Shown: positions 40,413 through 49,857 of the stretch, one piece after another
Position numbering within the stretch: position 1 is the first letter of the stretch
Layout of the letters: each line of letters starts with the position of its first letter
Source: Gammaproteobacteria bacterium
GTDB taxonomy: Bacteria; Pseudomonadota; Gammaproteobacteria; Eutrophobiales; Eutrophobiaceae
DNA: 64,000 nucleotides
NCBI GenBank assembly: GCA_028279365.1
Contig: JANQNX010000014.1
Span: 423,307 to 487,306 of the forward strand
Reading direction: 5' to 3'
Position numbers and translations under genes: made by a program
The notes under the pieces: generated by a model
Database searches by the model: none
What the model saw: the letters and a program-made list of their open reading frames with translations, nothing else
Told to the model about the DNA's origin: nothing

Positions 40413-40439
40413 TTTACCTAAAACAGGGTAGGTAAATTT
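40413..40439 (+). terminator. Weak candidate terminator after the antiporter module
   Basis: TTTACCTA (40413-40420) pairs perfectly with TAGGTAAA (40429-40436) around an 8-nt loop, 4 bp past the stop. Only TTT follows and the stem is AT-rich, so termination strength is doubtful. Confidence 0.3.
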
Positions 40440-40685
40440 CCCAAAAAAATCCTCTTTTGTGTGGAAGCACTGACTAAGACATCGACGTATAGTCTAAGGC
40501 TCAAGGACGTACTTGTGATACTTTCACTAGAGACGTTTTGGAAACGGTTACGGATGAAGCCGTGCCACGGAGGGCACTCACTACTCCGATTCAGGCACAC
40601 TAACCCACCTTTTCAACTACTAAGCCAGATACATTCCGAGGCAAACTTTTCATTCAGTTTCAATCAGCCGATTGATCAACAGCGT
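40440..40685. other. Unassigned gap between convergent genes
   Basis: About 250 bp lie between the antiporter module and hpnN. A GTG-started 84-codon frame (40461-40715) runs through it and into the end of hpnN, but I see no family, ribosome site or domain. A short GTGCC/GGCAC hairpin is near 40562-40580. It could be a relic of a lost gene. Confidence 0.3.
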
Positions 40686-43283
40686 TTAGCGTATGTGGTC
40701 GGATTGCCAGATTAAAAATGCCGGTAGTATACACATGGTTGCGATCAACATGGCAAGCAAACCAAGCGCTAACATCAAGCCCATGCTTGCAGTACCGGTA
40801 TGAGCAGAAAATCCAAGATTACCGATGCTGCAAATGGTCGTCATCGAACTTACGAATACACCACGTGAGGCACTGGTAGCAAATATATTATTATTGGTAT
40901 GTTGTTCCTGGCGAAATCGATTGGCAATATGAATGCCGCTGTCTACACCAATACCTAATAACAACGGCAAGCCGATGATATTGGCAAAGTTGAACGGGAT
41001 CTGAAACAGCATCATTAAGCCCAGCGTAAATGTTCCCCCGATCATGACCGACATGAGAATCACAACGGCATCGGATTTTTTCTTGATTAGTACGATTAAT
41101 AGAATTGCAATTGCAATGAAAGCGTAGCCCAGTGCGTCCTGGAATGCCTTAAGCACGGCGCTACCGGCTTCAATACTGACAACGGCTGGACCGATGATCT
41201 CGTTATCGTGTTTTTGTATGGTCCTGACAAACTCAGCCCGGTTGGTATTGTCGTTTAGATTTTTTTTAGGGATGAGCTCAATTTTATAAAAGTCATCACT
41301 AATCCAGCGGTTTCTGATAGTTTCAGGTATATCCTTAAACGCAACCTCTGTCGCAGCCAGTGCGTCGGCTAGTGAAGCGATTCTCCCATCAAGATGCGTT
41401 AACAAGCGTTGCTCCAGATCATTCAGTGTTTGTTTATCAGCCGGTTTGGCAGTAAGACTATGCAAATTTGTTTTTAATACTCGCAGTTCTTTTGTCAACG
41501 CATCATTAGGTATCGATTCGATAGCAGCAAGCAATGTCCCGATGGCCCGATACTGTTCCTCTGCCTCAATATTCAGCGACGCATTATTGGTAATAAGCGG
41601 CCCCATCATCAGGCTCATTTCATCAATCAGGAATAATTTCTCTTCCTGATCGTTGGGAATCAGATCTTCAATCCAGATAGTGGAATCAACCACGTCAAGC
41701 TTTTCGATGTTGTGCTTTGCCTGTTGTACTTCATCAGACTGTTTTAACAGAATGCCACGCCAGGGCGAGGTATCACTGTCCTTTAATAAATCCTGATAAG
41801 TCTGAACCGACTCGTTGTCGGGGTTTTGTAAATTCAGGGTATTGGTATCAAAATTGATCCTGGCTATCTGACTCAGGACTATTACGACCAGGGCAACAGA
41901 CGCGATGACGATGAACCTTGGGTAGCGATAGGGTAGCTCAGACAAATAATTCAGTGCGGGACGGGCGAAATGATTGTTACCTGTTTGACGAAAATGGCAA
42001 GATTTCGCACTTAACAGGGCGGGTAATAAAATAAAAGTAAACAGCATACTGATGAACATACCGCTGCCTGCTATCCAGCCAAGTTCAGCAACGCCCTGAT
42101 AGTCCGTCGGCATAAACGAATAAAAGCCAATTGCCGTGGTCAGAGCGCAGAGTAACAAGGTACGAAATATCTGACTAAGCGCAATTTGTAAGGCGCTGTG
42201 GTTATTTGTCTGGTGTTGACTCTCTTCACGAAAACGCAGACATAAGTGAATAGCAAAATCGATCCCCAAACCAATGTATAGCACTGCAAAGGCAACCGAG
42301 ATTAAATTTAGTTCACCAACTGTCGCCGCAGCGAAAGCCGTGGTGACAATTAAGCCTGCCAATAGAGTCAACATCGAAGACACAAACAACCAGACTGAAC
42401 CGAGTCCAAAGATTAAAATAACGGTGACCAGCAACAGTGAAACCGCAATCGCTGTAATATTCGCCGCCGCTACACTTTTTAATTCTTCATAAGACAAGGC
42501 CGTATTGCCGGTTAAACGGATCCGGCTATGCTGTTCAAGCTTAAGCTTGCTGATCAATTGATTGACATGGGCAATGACATCTTCACCAGGTAATAGCTCC
42601 TGTTCGGACTCCAGCGTTTTTAGCATAATAAATTCGCGATAGACCTCTGCATCATTTTTTTTATTGCTCATAAGGCCTTGCCAGGAAACCCGGTATTGTT
42701 GATCTGCAAAGGCTTTGTTGATCTCGAGTAAAAGCGGGTTGATATCAATGTCTTTCCCTTCGGCAATAGCATCAAGCGCTTCTGTCAGCATGGTAAATAA
42801 GCCGCGCAGGTTTTTATCTTCTAACAAGGTACCGATAAAAGGTTGAATGCTCGCCAGCCGGTCGGACAATTCATATAACTCATCTTCTTCCATAAATAAA
42901 AAAGCCGACTGACGAAAGTAGGGCAATTGCGATGGATAATATATATCTTTAATTAAATACGAGTCTTCTTTAAGAGCTAAATAAAGTGTTGTCGCCGTAT
43001 CGGCTGCCTGATCCGGCGAGCTGGCTTCAATGACAATCAGCATATTATCGACAAATTGAGGAAACAGGCGCTCATAGGCAATATCCAGTTTTCGCCAGGG
43101 CAATTCCTCCGACAGCATGTTGCTAATATCGGTACTCATGCTCAGGTGGTTCTTGATATAAAACACCGAGAACAAACACAGCAGCATAAAGCTGATGATG
43201 ACGGCATAGCGAAAGCGTTGGATATGATCGACCCAGCGCGAGATGACTCTCGAAGAGAAAGAGGAATTGGCAACGGCGCTCAT
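40686..43283 (-). CDS. hpnN: Hopanoid-associated RND transporter HpnN
   Basis: This 865-residue MMPL/RND-type permease has twelve helices arranged as two repeats, each a single helix, a large periplasmic domain and a five-helix sterol-sensing-like bundle (LYIGLGIDFAIHL in the first, LGIGVDSGIHIANR in the second). HpnN moves hopanoids from the inner to the outer membrane in Rhodopseudomonas; the assignment here rests on the fold plus its place in the hopanoid cluster. It follows the PhyH gene by 29 bp. Confidence 0.87.
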   Translation of the reverse strand: MSAVANSSFSSRVISRWVDHIQRFRYAVIISFMLLCLFSVFYIKNHLSMSTDISNMLSEELPWRKLDIAYERLFPQFVDNMLIVIEASSPDQAADTATTLYLALKEDSYLIKDIYYPSQLPYFRQSAFLFMEEDELYELSDRLASIQPFIGTLLEDKNLRGLFTMLTEALDAIAEGKDIDINPLLLEINKAFADQQYRVSWQGLMSNKKNDAEVYREFIMLKTLESEQELLPGEDVIAHVNQLISKLKLEQHSRIRLTGNTALSYEELKSVAAANITAIAVSLLLVTVILIFGLGSVWLFVSSMLTLLAGLIVTTAFAAATVGELNLISVAFAVLYIGLGIDFAIHLCLRFREESQHQTNNHSALQIALSQIFRTLLLCALTTAIGFYSFMPTDYQGVAELGWIAGSGMFISMLFTFILLPALLSAKSCHFRQTGNNHFARPALNYLSELPYRYPRFIVIASVALVVIVLSQIARINFDTNTLNLQNPDNESVQTYQDLLKDSDTSPWRGILLKQSDEVQQAKHNIEKLDVVDSTIWIEDLIPNDQEEKLFLIDEMSLMMGPLITNNASLNIEAEEQYRAIGTLLAAIESIPNDALTKELRVLKTNLHSLTAKPADKQTLNDLEQRLLTHLDGRIASLADALAATEVAFKDIPETIRNRWISDDFYKIELIPKKNLNDNTNRAEFVRTIQKHDNEIIGPAVVSIEAGSAVLKAFQDALGYAFIAIAILLIVLIKKKSDAVVILMSVMIGGTFTLGLMMLFQIPFNFANIIGLPLLLGIGVDSGIHIANRFRQEQHTNNNIFATSASRGVFVSSMTTICSIGNLGFSAHTGTASMGLMLALGLLAMLIATMCILPAFLIWQSDHIR

Positions 43284-43312
43284 TTTGGCTCTGACAGAGA
43301 GCGGCGAGTTAA

Positions 43313-44059
43313 CTAGACGCGAAAGACGTATTCTTTGTCTGCTTCGCGTTCAATATCTGGTGGATAACTTAAACGTTTATCATCGTAGTATTGACGGCGA
43401 TGATCGCCTTCATGGCGAGCATTATAGGTGACATATAATACGCGTCGCTGCTCATTGGAGAGGTTCGGTCCGGATCGGTGTGGGGCAAAAGAATCAAAAA
43501 ATACGGCGTCGCCCGGTTCCGTTGTGACGGATATATAGTCAAGCGCATCCTCTTCAAGCGGTTTCCACTGTTCTCCGATCAATCCTTGATTATGATGACC
43601 GCTTGCCATTTCCAGACAGCCGTTTTCAACGGTGGAGGGGTCGATACTTACTAGAGCAGTAATGTGTAATTTGGCATAGCGATCCCAACCCGCTTGTACA
43701 TCCTGATGTGCCTTGAAACCATCGCCGCCAGGCATTTTAAAATTGATTTTGTCTTTAAATAGCAAGGCGTCATCATCAAAGAGTTGTGAAGTAATTTTCT
43801 GAATTTCACCTTGAGTAAATAATTCACTAAACCCTTTATGATAAGGCTCAACATCTTCCATCCGCGACAGGATACGTTTGTCGGAATCCAGCTGGCTTTG
43901 TTCAAAATACATCATGTATTTACCGGGGACTTCAGGATAATTGGTGACCTCGTCGGTCCAGGCTATGATTTCCTTCATTTTTTCATCATCATAAAGATTA
44001 CGGATCACCAAAAAACCGGTATTGTTAAATTCATTAAGTTGCGCGTCGCTAAGTTTCAT
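43313..44059 (-). CDS. PhyH-family Fe(II)/2-oxoglutarate dioxygenase in the hopanoid cluster
   Basis: This 248-residue double-stranded beta-helix oxygenase binds iron through His118-x-Asp120 (AHQD) and His194 (APHRSGPN), with Arg206 placed to hold 2-oxoglutarate (QRRVLYVTY). Phytanoyl-CoA-dioxygenase relatives hydroxylate lipids or small molecules. The gene sits between hpnG and hpnN in one apparent operon, so a hopanoid or precursor substrate is plausible (inference). No signal peptide is present, so it is cytoplasmic. Confidence 0.85.
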   Translation of the reverse strand: MKLSDAQLNEFNNTGFLVIRNLYDDEKMKEIIAWTDEVTNYPEVPGKYMMYFEQSQLDSDKRILSRMEDVEPYHKGFSELFTQGEIQKITSQLFDDDALLFKDKINFKMPGGDGFKAHQDVQAGWDRYAKLHITALVSIDPSTVENGCLEMASGHHNQGLIGEQWKPLEEDALDYISVTTEPGDAVFFDSFAPHRSGPNLSNEQRRVLYVTYNARHEGDHRRQYYDDKRLSYPPDIEREADKEYVFRV

Positions 44060-44099
44060 TGTCTTTGAGTCATTTATATTCGGATCGGGTAATGCCTGC

Positions 44100-44822
44100 T
44101 CAGGCCGGTGTATTATAGTGAAACTCCTGCTTTTTTAAATCATTAGCGATGCCTTTCAGGTTAGCCAATGCCTTTTTATAGGCTCGAGCCAGAATTAATA
44201 ATGACAGTATTTGGCCGGGATTAAATAAACATGAAAGCAAAAACTGCATAAGCCTGGGTTGACCAAATTCATCAGTATGTTTGGTGACTGCTTTAGGCAG
44301 CGAAGTGACGGCTTCATCGGCGACCGCCCGGATCGCAACAAAGTCGATGTTCATTTTTTCAGCCAGCCCGGCTATCGCAGCGCTTTCCATGTCGACCGCA
44401 TCGGCCTTGGTTTTGGCAAACAGTTTCTGTTTATCTGAAATACTGGCGCAGATCCTGTCATCAGAATAGAGTTTGCTATTAAACACGGCAGTGGATGCAG
44501 AACTGAGTGCAATTAGCAGTCGTTCATGCCACTCGGGGCTACATTGAAATTGTCCATCCGCTGCCAGGATTTGCTCTGCAATTAAAATATCGCCCGAGTG
44601 AAGTGATTCATTTACAGCGCCTGCAACGCCCCAACTGATCAATGCATCAACATTGATCCTGAGCAGTTCAGCCGATGCCTTGAGTGCATTGTTATAACCC
44701 ATACCACTCAGACATAAATAGATGTTGTCTTGTATTTGTATCGGTTCGAACGGGGTAATTTTTTCTGATACAAGACAGCCCGCTTCATCCGGTAAAGCGG
44801 CGACGATACCAATTTTTTTCAA
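44100..44822 (-). CDS. hpnG: Hopanoid-associated nucleoside phosphorylase HpnG
   Basis: This nucleosidase/purine-phosphorylase-fold enzyme releases adenine from adenosylhopane to give a ribosyl hopane, a step toward bacteriohopanetetrol. The motifs are GIVAALPDEAG at the N-terminus, the ISWGVAGA block, and VDMESAAIAGLAE with the catalytic-site Met-Glu. I take TTG 44822, which overlaps the shc stop in TTGA and gives MKKIGIVAALP; a TTG at 44858 is the longer alternative. It has 240 residues. Confidence 0.85.
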   Translation of the reverse strand: MKKIGIVAALPDEAGCLVSEKITPFEPIQIQDNIYLCLSGMGYNNALKASAELLRINVDALISWGVAGAVNESLHSGDILIAEQILAADGQFQCSPEWHERLLIALSSASTAVFNSKLYSDDRICASISDKQKLFAKTKADAVDMESAAIAGLAEKMNIDFVAIRAVADEAVTSLPKAVTKHTDEFGQPRLMQFLLSCLFNPGQILSLLILARAYKKALANLKGIANDLKKQEFHYNTPA

Positions 44823-46762
44823 GATTGTGTCAGGTTGCGGTATCTGGCTAACGCCCAAAGCGGGAAATACTTGGTATAACCATGATATTTAAGATAGAAA
44901 ACGCGTGGAAAGCCCGGAGCCGTGTAATAGTCATCATGCCATTGACCATCAGCGGCCTGATTGGTAATCAAATAGTGAATGCCTTTTTTGACACTATTAC
45001 TATTGGCTTCGCCTGCTGCCAGCAGCGCCAGTAATGCCCAGCCGGTCTGGAAGGCAGTGCTGGGAAACGGGCGATGATGTCTCGGTGGATAATAGCTTTG
45101 GTTACTCTCGCCCCAACCACCATCTTCATTCTGGATCTTTTCCAGGTACTTCACCGCTGCACGAATGTAATCTTGCGAAGGATCTTCATTGACGACCTCA
45201 AGTGCAGTTAATACTGACCAGGTGCCATAAATATAATTGGTGCCCCAACGTCCGAACCACGATCCATCCTGTTCCTGATCGGATTTCAAATACTCAATCG
45301 CCTGCCTGATGTGATTGGCATATTTTTCTTTATCTGCCAGCCCCATCAATGCAATCGATCTGCCGGTGACATCGGCAGTCGGCGGGTCTAATAACGCGCC
45401 ATGATCGGCAAACGGGATCGAGTTGAGATAATACTGCGTGTTATTCACTTCAAATGAACCAAAGCCACCGCCTTTTGATTGCATGCCCGCCACCCAATTA
45501 GCCGCACGGGCTATCGGTTCTTTGTATTTATCTTTTCCAGTTCTGTGCATGGCCCAGGCCACCATCGAGGTATCATCCAGGTCCGGGTAGTAATAGTTAC
45601 TATATTGAAAGGCCCAGCCGCCGCCTTTCAGGTTCGGTCTGGGGATACGCCAATCACCTGGTTCATCACTGAGCTGACGGTCTTTTAACCAATCCAGCGC
45701 ATGTTCAATTTCAGCCGTAATGTTGTCTTCGGTTTCTGTCTCAATCATAGCCTGACTGGCCAAGCAGGTGTCCCACACAGGGGATACGCAAGGTTGGCAA
45801 TACATGCTGTTGCCTCGTTTCGCCAACAGCGCGTCAATTGCCTTGCGCGCCATGACAACTTTTGGATGATCTTTGGGGTAGTCCATAGCAATTAATGATT
45901 CATAAACATTAACCATGGCTGGGAAAATACCGCCGATACCATGTTCCTCGTTCATGCGTTGTAAGAACCAATGCTTACATCGTCGAATTGAATAGCAGCG
46001 GACAAAACGCGGCACCAGCTTCTCTACCACGCGGCCTATGTGATCCAGCGCCAGGAACGCACGTCCTAACGGGGTTTTTATTTTGAAATAATTCCTTTCG
46101 TCTTCCGGTGGCACGATAAACAGTTCCCGAATATCGATCCCGCGTGGATTGACTGCCTCGGCCTTCATCGTACATAAAACAAATAGTGGAACCATCACGG
46201 TTCGCGACCAGTACGACACTTTATCGATATGAAACGGAAACCACTTCGGCAGGATAATCACTTCTGCGGGAATAAAAGGCGTTGCGCGCCAGGGTACCTG
46301 ACTAAACAGCGCCATGGTGATACGGGTAAATACATTACTGTTGGCTGCGCCACCATGATTAAGAATAGTATTTCTGGCTCGCACCATATGTTCTTCATGC
46401 GGATCGTCGCCAACCAGCTTGAGTGCATAGTAGGCTTTTACCGAGCAGCTAAGGTCCACATCACCACCGGTAAAAAGCGGCCAGCCACCTTCATCATATT
46501 GTTGATCGCGTAAATATTGCGCTATTTTTTGCTCGGTCTCGTCATCGATCTCACCGACGAAATGATTCATTAAAATGTATTCGGCAGGGATGGTGCAGTC
46601 AGCCTCCAGTTCATAGACCCAATGACCATCATCATGTTGCTGGTTGAGTAATGCCTGTTTAGCAGAAGCGATACTGTCTTTTAAACCCGTCAGGAAATGC
46701 GTCGATGAACGACGTTCGTCGCTTTCCTCTTTGAGAATGTCGTGGCTGCTCTCGAGTGTCAT
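44819..46762 (-). CDS. shc: Squalene-hopene cyclase
   Basis: It cyclises squalene to the pentacyclic hopene or hopanol at the membrane. The 647-residue protein has the catalytic DLDD at residues 394-397 (DLDDTSMV), and several QW repeats (DGSWFGRWG, DGGWGE, DGQW), typical of this alpha-alpha barrel family. It is the second gene of the cluster after squalene synthase, 106 bp away, and is coupled to hpnG. Confidence 0.96.
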   Translation of the reverse strand: MTLESSHDILKEESDERRSSTHFLTGLKDSIASAKQALLNQQHDDGHWVYELEADCTIPAEYILMNHFVGEIDDETEQKIAQYLRDQQYDEGGWPLFTGGDVDLSCSVKAYYALKLVGDDPHEEHMVRARNTILNHGGAANSNVFTRITMALFSQVPWRATPFIPAEVIILPKWFPFHIDKVSYWSRTVMVPLFVLCTMKAEAVNPRGIDIRELFIVPPEDERNYFKIKTPLGRAFLALDHIGRVVEKLVPRFVRCYSIRRCKHWFLQRMNEEHGIGGIFPAMVNVYESLIAMDYPKDHPKVVMARKAIDALLAKRGNSMYCQPCVSPVWDTCLASQAMIETETEDNITAEIEHALDWLKDRQLSDEPGDWRIPRPNLKGGGWAFQYSNYYYPDLDDTSMVAWAMHRTGKDKYKEPIARAANWVAGMQSKGGGFGSFEVNNTQYYLNSIPFADHGALLDPPTADVTGRSIALMGLADKEKYANHIRQAIEYLKSDQEQDGSWFGRWGTNYIYGTWSVLTALEVVNEDPSQDYIRAAVKYLEKIQNEDGGWGESNQSYYPPRHHRPFPSTAFQTGWALLALLAAGEANSNSVKKGIHYLITNQAADGQWHDDYYTAPGFPRVFYLKYHGYTKYFPLWALARYRNLTQS

Positions 46763-46868
46763 GTACTGTTCCTAGATGATAAAAGTGTCTTAACTTGAGT
46801 AAGACAGGCAATGAACGTTTTATATTTTCTACTAAGCTATTGCGCCAATGCCTTGATATATAAGCATT

Positions 46869-47924
46869 TCAAAGTGTCTCATGATTGTCCGGCTTAGGCA
46901 AATTGCGGCCGGTGAAATTGAGCAACAGTTTTAACATTGCATCCTGCCTGGTAAATAAGGTGGTCATTGCCACCGTGGCTTTAACGCTGCGCCGACTGAT
47001 CTTGACCTGTTGGCCGTCAGTAAAGTCTACATTCTGTCTGATTTTATCCAGCGTCAGCATGGCCATGCCCAATGCCCACAGACAAAACCGTCTCAGCCCG
47101 GATTCCTGTTTCGGAATAATCAGCGTGTAACGTAGCGCATTATCAATATGTCCACGTGCGACGCCAAGTAACTCATGCATGGCTTTGTCAAAACCCGGTT
47201 GATTTTGCCCGGGCACCTTTTGCGTAATATCGACACCATGTTTCGAGAAGATGTCACGTGGTAACCAGCAAGCGCCACGTTCGTGGTCTTCCCAGATATC
47301 CTTGAGGATATTCGTCATTTGCAGACCCTGACCAAATGACACGGCCAATGCCATCAGTTCATCACGCCTCTGATCCATTTCAGCGCAATAATCACAAAAT
47401 AATTCAGTCAGCATTTCACCTACGACGCCAGCAACGTAATAGCAGTATTGGTCCATGTCTTTTAAATCGGCGACACCGTCCAGGGTTTCGGCATCCTGAT
47501 AGCGCGCCATGCCATCCGCCATAATCTCTACGCAGCGAACTAAAGCGGCGCGTTGACGTTCATTAAAGCTATGTGTGATGCGAATAACCGGCTCGGTATT
47601 GGCAATCAGGTCATGTTCCGCTTCAGTGGCAGTTGGAGAAAGCAACGGGAATAAGGCCCTGGAAAAATCCAGTGATGCCTCACTACCTTTTACGACGTTG
47701 ATAAAACGATCGGCAAAATCCCGCTTTTGTTCTGCCGACATCGACTTATCATCCTCAACTGTGTCGGCGATACGGCAGAGTAAGTAGGCATTGGAGACGA
47801 CCCGACATAGGGGCTGGGGCAGTTGCGGAATCGTCAGGGCAAAGGTACGCGACACATCCTGCAGGATGTAATCCTGATAAGCGTCATCATCAAGCGTCGT
47901 TAGAAACTCGTCTCTGGTTTTCAT
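46869..47924 (-). CDS. Squalene synthase (single-enzyme type)
   Basis: It condenses two farnesyl diphosphates to squalene. This 351-residue trans-isoprenyl synthase has two aspartate-rich motifs, DTVED (54-58) and DIWED (209-213). SRTFALTIPQLP and LCRIADTVEDD look like the eukaryote-type squalene synthase and not the split HpnC/HpnD system; no hpnC, hpnD or hpnE is in the window. It is the first gene of the hopanoid operon and divergent from pfaD. Confidence 0.88.
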   Translation of the reverse strand: MKTRDEFLTTLDDDAYQDYILQDVSRTFALTIPQLPQPLCRVVSNAYLLCRIADTVEDDKSMSAEQKRDFADRFINVVKGSEASLDFSRALFPLLSPTATEAEHDLIANTEPVIRITHSFNERQRAALVRCVEIMADGMARYQDAETLDGVADLKDMDQYCYYVAGVVGEMLTELFCDYCAEMDQRRDELMALAVSFGQGLQMTNILKDIWEDHERGACWLPRDIFSKHGVDITQKVPGQNQPGFDKAMHELLGVARGHIDNALRYTLIIPKQESGLRRFCLWALGMAMLTLDKIRQNVDFTDGQQVKISRRSVKATVAMTTLFTRQDAMLKLLLNFTGRNLPKPDNHETL

Positions 47925-48058
47925 TATTGTTGGCTATATTTTATCGACAGTTAAAGTATCTGTTTGATTTATATATAAAAAAACTATCATCTATCGATTT
48001 TGTTGAATCTGTTATTTCTGCGGCTGGCCTGTTACAGCAGGGTAAAATAATAAAAAAA

Positions 48059-48067
48059 TGTTATAAT
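48059..48067 (+). promoter_or_regulatory. Extended -10 promoter ahead of pfaD
   Basis: TGTTATAAT (TGn plus a perfect -10) lies about 117 bp before the pfaD GTG, in the 259-bp divergent space with squalene synthase. No good -35 is present, as extended -10 promoters allow. The leader in between has no recognised structure. Confidence 0.5.
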
Positions 48068-48183
48068 TCAATCACTAGGCTGACTCGAGGCGCACATATT
48101 ATAAGCGGATTTGAGCGGATGCATACTATTGATGTCCAGTTAGCCAGTTCACAAGCTACTCAATAATATAAAGTGTAATCATC

Positions 48184-49848
48184 GTGAGCTCTATTCAACA
48201 AAGCGCAGTACCGACTGAGTTGTCAGTCACAACGACAGCAGAAATGGGTTGGAAAGCATCTGACGATGCAAACTATAATCCGTTAAGTGAACTCCCTGAT
48301 TTGCTTCGCCAAATTCATCTGCCTTTCTGCGTTATCGAGAAAACCAATGAAATGATGGCTGCGACGGGTGGTTCGATTTCAATGGCTAAAAATGCTGCTG
48401 ACTATCATCCTGTTGTCGGTTTTGTTTCCGCTCAAGCGATTGAAAACCTCGGTGACAGTCAATTCTGTGAGGATTACAGTATTCGCTACCCTTATATGAC
48501 CGGTTCGATGGCGAACGGTATTGCCTCAGTAGAACTAGTCGAAGCGATTGCCAATGCTGACATGCTGGCTTCATTTGGCGCTGCGGGATTAAGTTTGGCT
48601 GAAATAGAAACCGCTATCCAACGTTTGCAGTCTGGATTAGGCGATAAGCCGTTTGCCTGTAACCTGATATTCACTCCCAATGAAAAAGGACATGAAGAAG
48701 CGGTTGTAGAGTTATTTTTAAAATATGGTGTGACGCTGGTTGAGACATCTGCTTACATGAAGTTAACCGAACCGGTAGTGCGCTATCGTGTCAGTGGTAT
48801 TCATCAAGATAGTAACGGCAACATCGTCACGCCAAACAGAATTATTGCCAAGGCATCGCGAATCGAACTGGCAACAAAATGGTTTAGCCCGCCGCCTGAG
48901 AAAATACTGAATGATTTATTAGCGCAGGGTCAGATCACACAGCAGGAGGCTGAGCTCGCCAAGTCTATTCCAATGGCACAAGATCTGACAGTTGAAGCCG
49001 ACTCAGGCGGACATACGGATAATCGTCCAGCAATAACATTACTTCCAACCATCCTGGCATTACGCGATCAGATTCAGGCGCAGTACTCATATCCTTTTCG
49101 ATTGCGTGTCGGTGCAGCAGGCGGGATTGCCACACCGGCTTCTGCACTCGGTGCGTTTTCGATGGGCGCGGCTTATATCGTTACCGGTACTGTGAATCAG
49201 GCCTGCATTGAATCAGGGAGTTCCGGTATTGTCAGAGAGATGTTGGCGAATGCCGAACAGGCCGACGTGACGATGGCACCGGCGGTTGATATGTTCGAGA
49301 TGGGCGTCAAGTTACAAGTACTAAAGCGCGGCACCATGTTCGCCATGCGCGGAAACAAGCTTTATGACATCTATAAACAATACGACTCAATCGATGCTAT
49401 ACCTGAATTGGAAAAGGCAAGGTTAGAGAAAACCGTATTTAAAATGAGTATGGAAGAGGTTTGGCAACATACTGAAGCTTTTTTTAACGAGCGCGATCCG
49501 TCACAAGTGATTAAAGCGAATACCGATCCTAAACATAAAATGGCATTAGTGTTTCGCTGGTATCTTGGTTTGTCTTCACGTTGGGCAAATGCAGGAGTAG
49601 AAGATAGGCAAGTGGATTATCAGGTCTGGTGTGGTCCAGCTATGGGGGCATTTAATGAATGGACACGCGGGACGTTTCTGGCCGAAACAAAAAATCGTGA
49701 TGCAGTCACGGTGGCGATGAATATTTTATTCGGTGCCGCCGTATTACAACGTATTAACTTGTTACAAAAACAAGGTGTAGTGCTGACTGATCAAGCCTGT
49801 CAGTTTTTACCCATGCCATTATCCGAATTAAATCGTTATATCTATTGA
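48184..49848 (+). CDS. pfaD: PfaD-family flavin enoyl reductase
   Basis: This 554-residue TIM-barrel flavoprotein of the 2-nitropropane-dioxygenase fold acts in trans as enoyl-ACP reductase for polyunsaturated-fatty-acid and related polyketide synthases. Diagnostic blocks are PYMTGSMANGIASVELVEA, VEADSGGHTDNRP, RVGAAGGIATPASALGAFSMGA and WCGPAMGAFNEW. GTG 48184 has no clear ribosome site; ATG 48244 (MGWKASDD) is an alternative. It precedes the PfaA-like gene by 9 bp, an order opposite to classical pfaABCD. Confidence 0.92.
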   Translation: MSSIQQSAVPTELSVTTTAEMGWKASDDANYNPLSELPDLLRQIHLPFCVIEKTNEMMAATGGSISMAKNAADYHPVVGFVSAQAIENLGDSQFCEDYSIRYPYMTGSMANGIASVELVEAIANADMLASFGAAGLSLAEIETAIQRLQSGLGDKPFACNLIFTPNEKGHEEAVVELFLKYGVTLVETSAYMKLTEPVVRYRVSGIHQDSNGNIVTPNRIIAKASRIELATKWFSPPPEKILNDLLAQGQITQQEAELAKSIPMAQDLTVEADSGGHTDNRPAITLLPTILALRDQIQAQYSYPFRLRVGAAGGIATPASALGAFSMGAAYIVTGTVNQACIESGSSGIVREMLANAEQADVTMAPAVDMFEMGVKLQVLKRGTMFAMRGNKLYDIYKQYDSIDAIPELEKARLEKTVFKMSMEEVWQHTEAFFNERDPSQVIKANTDPKHKMALVFRWYLGLSSRWANAGVEDRQVDYQVWCGPAMGAFNEWTRGTFLAETKNRDAVTVAMNILFGAAVLQRINLLQKQGVVLTDQACQFLPMPLSELNRYIY

Positions 49849-49857
49849 GTTAAGTCT

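Noticed and set aside
40461..40715. 84-codon plus-strand frame as a gene
   Set aside because: No ribosome site, no domain, and it runs into the 3' end of hpnN on the other strand.
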